This document shows, piece after piece, positions 61,994 to 64,000 of a DNA stretch of 64,000 nt. Origin of the DNA: Rhizomicrobium sp. (GTDB lineage: Bacteria; Pseudomonadota; Alphaproteobacteria; Micropepsales; Micropepsaceae); contig JBBCHM010000001.1 in the NCBI GenBank assembly GCA_037200045.1, positions 2,914,001-2,978,000 on the forward strand, given 5' to 3'. Under the pieces are notes generated by a model, which had not been told where the DNA came from, ran no database searches, and saw only the letters and a list, made by a program, of their open reading frames with translations. The translations under genes were made by a program, and so were the position numbers. Numbering within the stretch: position 1 is the first letter of the stretch; each line of letters starts with the position of its first letter.

Positions 61994-62701
61994 ATGGAAC
62001 ACATGTCCGGCGACCTCTACACCGACATAAACGGCGAGCACCTCGTGCTCGACTGCGCCGGCGCGGCCTGGTGGCCGGCGGAGCGCACGCTGGTCTTCTC
62101 CGACATCCATTTCGAGAAAGGCTCGTCCTTCGCGCGGCGCGGCGCGTTCCTGCCGCCCTACGACACGCGCACGACGCTGAAGCGCATGGCGGCGTTGATC
62201 GCGCGCTATGAACCCGCGCGTGTGATCGCGCTGGGCGATTCCTTCCACGACCGCGAGGCGGCCGACCGTCTCGACGGGCACGAACGCGCGATGCTCGCCG
62301 CCTTCGTCGGCGGCCGCGACTGGATCTGGATCGAAGGCAACCACGATCCCGAGCCGCCCGCCTGGCTCGGCGGCACGATCACCGAAGAGGTCGCCATTGG
62401 CGGCCTCGTCTTCCGCCACGAGCCGTCGGCGCAGCCGCAGCCGGGCGAGATCGCCGGCCATTTGCATCCCTGCGCCACCGTCACGCTGCGCGGCAGGAGC
62501 CTGCGCCGCCGCTGTTTCGCGGCCGACGGCACGCGGCTCGTCATGCCGGCCTTCGGCGCCTATGCCGGCGGGCTCGATGTGCGCGACGCGGCGATCGCGA
62601 CGCTGTTCGAAGGCGCCTTCGCGGCCTACATGCTGGGCGGACGGCGAGTGTACGCCGTGGCGGCGCGGGGCAGGCCGAGGATCGCGCTTCGCGCATCATA
62701 A
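61994..62701 (+). CDS. pdeM: Ligase-associated endonuclease/phosphoesterase PdeM
   Basis: A 235-residue calcineurin-like metallophosphoesterase of the PdeM type, found beside the ligase-associated helicase in a bacterial DNA-damage-response cluster. Metal motifs are VFSDIHFEKG (Asp, His), ALGDSFHDRE (Asp), WIEGNHDPEP (Asn-His), RHEPS and IAGHLHPCATV (His). The start ATG 61994 has its Shine-Dalgarno GGAGGG in the end of element C; MSGDLYTD three codons later is an alternative. The ligase and exonuclease usual for this cluster are not in the window. Confidence 0.9.
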   Translation: MEHMSGDLYTDINGEHLVLDCAGAAWWPAERTLVFSDIHFEKGSSFARRGAFLPPYDTRTTLKRMAALIARYEPARVIALGDSFHDREAADRLDGHERAMLAAFVGGRDWIWIEGNHDPEPPAWLGGTITEEVAIGGLVFRHEPSAQPQPGEIAGHLHPCATVTLRGRSLRRRCFAADGTRLVMPAFGAYAGGLDVRDAAIATLFEGAFAAYMLGGRRVYAVAARGRPRIALRAS

Positions 62702-62708
62702 AACACGG

Positions 62709-62835
62709 TGTCATGGCCCGCGAATGCGGGCCACCCAGTTGAGTTCTGTCCGATGTCGCAGGTTGGGGGCTCGCGCGAATTCTGCGCGACCTGATCTTGT
62801 GTCACCTGGGTGGCCCGCATGCGCGGGCCATGACA
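62709..62835. repeat. Palindromic element family A, copy 3
   Basis: A 127-base element with 30-base terminal inverted repeats (62709-62738 and 62806-62835) matching copies 1 and 2, apart from one base in the right end and a matched change in both ends: CCATCCAG has become CCACCCAG on the left, and CTGGATGG has become CTGGGTGG on the right. The paired change keeps the ends complementary. It lies between the convergent stops of pdeM and the TIGR02186 gene. Confidence 0.92.
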
Positions 62836-62850
62836 ATTGAGGAATGAACC

Positions 62851-63594
62851 TCATTCGTTCCGTCTGAACAGCACCGAACTCAACCACCCCAGCAAACTCG
62901 CCATCACCACCGTCACCACGCCGTAGGAAAACGGCTCGTCATGGGCGAAGTTGAACAACCGCCGCTCCAATCCCGTCTGGTCGATGAACAGCGGCGTCGA
63001 CTGCGCGCTGATCACCGTGCCGTCGCGGAACAGATAGACCTCCACATTGTAAAGCCCGCGCGACACCGTCGCCGGGATCGGCACGCGGGCGCGAAACAGC
63101 GTCGGGCTGTTGAAGATCACGCCGCCCGGCTCCTCGCCATAGAGCCCGTCCGCCTGGCGGTGGCGGATCAGCGCCTGGCGGAACGGCTCGGGATCGTGAT
63201 GGCTGACGATCCGCGCCGGCACGACGTTCGCCAGCCCGATGGCATAGCGCTCCAGCGTGAAGGCGGGCGCGATCCGGTCCACCGGCCGCGTGCTGGCGAT
63301 GAAGTAATAGCTCGGCATGGTGAGCAGCTTGGCCTGGTCGCGGTTGATCCAGATGCCGGCCACCCATTGCTTCTCGCGCACCGTCATGTCGGCACCGGGG
63401 CCGCGCACCACCACCACCACGTCGTTGACGCCGGTGTCCTCCGGATGCTCGATCGCGCCGAACACCACGATGTCGGTGCCAGTGTAGTTCGAAGTGATTT
63501 CGACGGTGTCCTGCGACAGGCCCGAGACCAGATCCTCGGTCGCCGCCGCGGGCGTCGCGGCGAGAAGGATCGCGGCGAACGCCCAGCCTCTCAT
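62851..63594 (-). CDS. TIGR02186-type exported membrane protein
   Basis: A 247-residue protein with a signal peptide (residues about 1-18, cleavage after AAA). A roughly 200-residue periplasmic domain follows (DTVEITSNYTGTDIVVFGAI, VVVVVRGPGADMTVREKQWV) and one C-terminal transmembrane anchor (YGVVTVVMASLLGWLSSVLF). It matches the TIGR02186 family, which is nearly confined to alphaproteobacteria and usually encoded beside a TauE/SafE permease, as here. Function is unknown; a role alongside the sulfite/organosulfonate exporter is likely. Its ATG overlaps the TauE stop by four bases. Confidence 0.85.
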   Translation of the reverse strand: MRGWAFAAILLAATPAAATEDLVSGLSQDTVEITSNYTGTDIVVFGAIEHPEDTGVNDVVVVVRGPGADMTVREKQWVAGIWINRDQAKLLTMPSYYFIASTRPVDRIAPAFTLERYAIGLANVVPARIVSHHDPEPFRQALIRHRQADGLYGEEPGGVIFNSPTLFRARVPIPATVSRGLYNVEVYLFRDGTVISAQSTPLFIDQTGLERRLFNFAHDEPFSYGVVTVVMASLLGWLSSVLFRRNE

Positions 63595-64000
63595 GGCGTG
63601 CCGACCGTGACGGAGAACAGATCGTCCGGCTTGACGACGAGGCCGACGAAAAGCCGTAGGGCCACCGCCAGCACCAGCAGCGCCAGAAGCAGCCGAAGCT
63701 GCTCGCCGCGCAGCCGCTCGCCGGCGCGCACGCCGAACTGCGCCCCGATCACCCCGCCCAGAATCAGGAACAGGCCGAGCACGATGTCGACGGAATAGTT
63801 GGTGGTGGCCTGCAGGATGGTGGTCGCCGCCGTCACGATGATGATCTGGAACAGCGAGGTGCCCATCACGACATTGGTCGGCATGCGCAACAAATAGATC
63901 ATCGCCGGCACGATGACGAAGCCGCCGCCCACGCCCATGATCGCCGACAGCACGCCGACGAAGAATCCGATCACGACCGGCGGGATGACGCTGATATAGA
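63591..64000 (-). CDS. TauE/SafE family sulfite/organosulfonate exporter, C-terminal part
   Basis: The visible 136 residues are the C-terminal half of a TauE/SafE permease, with four or five hydrophobic segments. The family signature is GVLSAIMGVGGGFVIVPAMI, followed by VVMGTSLFQIIIVTAATTIL and FLILGGVIGAQFGVRAGERL. The frame is still open at base 64000 (YISVIPPVVIGFFVG), so the gene begins beyond the window. It is followed by the TIGR02186 gene with a four-base overlap. Confidence 0.88.
   Translation of the reverse strand, partial: YISVIPPVVIGFFVGVLSAIMGVGGGFVIVPAMIYLLRMPTNVVMGTSLFQIIIVTAATTILQATTNYSVDIVLGLFLILGGVIGAQFGVRAGERLRGEQLRLLLALLVLAVALRLFVGLVVKPDDLFSVTVGTP

Noticed and set aside
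61836..62030. 64-residue frame inside element C
   Set aside because: It is made of the element's hairpins and overlaps the pdeM start; no support for translation.

Overview
The window is a GC-rich, densely packed bacterial chromosome segment. It most likely comes from an alphaproteobacterium. The evidence is gene content: an HWE-type histidine kinase, the ligase-associated helicase/PdeM pair, a TIGR02186-TauE pair, an EncFtn-like ferritin, an mreBCD-mrdA-mrdB cell-shape operon and a GcdH-type dehydrogenase. The genus cannot be named from the sequence alone. There is no rRNA, CRISPR array, prophage, integrase or transposase. One tRNA gene, tRNA-Lys(CTT), is present.

Layout: 0-6.8 kb holds the end of hflC, an acyltransferase, a Deg-type protease, a TPR/2OG-oxygenase protein, serB with a small upstream partner, and miaA. 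6.8-11.1 kb is a branched-chain amino acid locus: promoter, leader peptide, attenuator, ilvB, ilvN, a lipoprotein gene and ilvC. 11.1-19.5 kb holds a phytanoyl-CoA-type dioxygenase, an alpha/alpha-toroid protein, two ABC importers with fused subunits, and a secreted four-repeat protein. 19.6-21.5 kb is leuA, preceded by a second leader peptide with five consecutive Leu codons. 21.5-27.4 kb is the rod-shape operon. 28.9-33.2 kb is a complete homogentisate (tyrosine) catabolic operon, with a MarR regulator as its last gene and a palindromic operator at its front. 33.2-37.1 kb is a copper-type cluster (DUF2946, TonB receptor, CopC, CopD). 37.2-46.4 kb holds a fucosidase, a flavin monooxygenase, a hydrolase, an HWE kinase, a pseudogene scrap, and lutABC behind an acyltransferase gene. 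46.5-53.8 kb holds hydrolases, a peptidase, DUF423, an FAD oxidoreductase and two retropepsin-like paralogues; at least five frame shifts fall in about 4 kb here. 53.9-64 kb holds gcdH, an EncFtn-like ferritin, a CoA-transferase, an unknown membrane protein, a dienoyl-CoA-reductase-like SDR, the helicase/PdeM repair pair, and the TIGR02186/TauE pair that runs off the end.

The two most distinctive signals are regulatory and structural. First, ilvBN and leuA both have recognisable amino-acid-sensing leader peptides. The ilv leader can be drawn as a full classical attenuator with mutually exclusive hairpins. Second, three families of palindromic elements with long terminal inverted repeats are inserted between genes. 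In several places their ends supply gene-expression signals: the start codon of a lipoprotein gene, part of the N-terminus of the helicase, the helicase stop codon, and the Shine-Dalgarno sequence of pdeM. That interplay between mobile-looking palindromes and gene boundaries is the best candidate here for something not well described.
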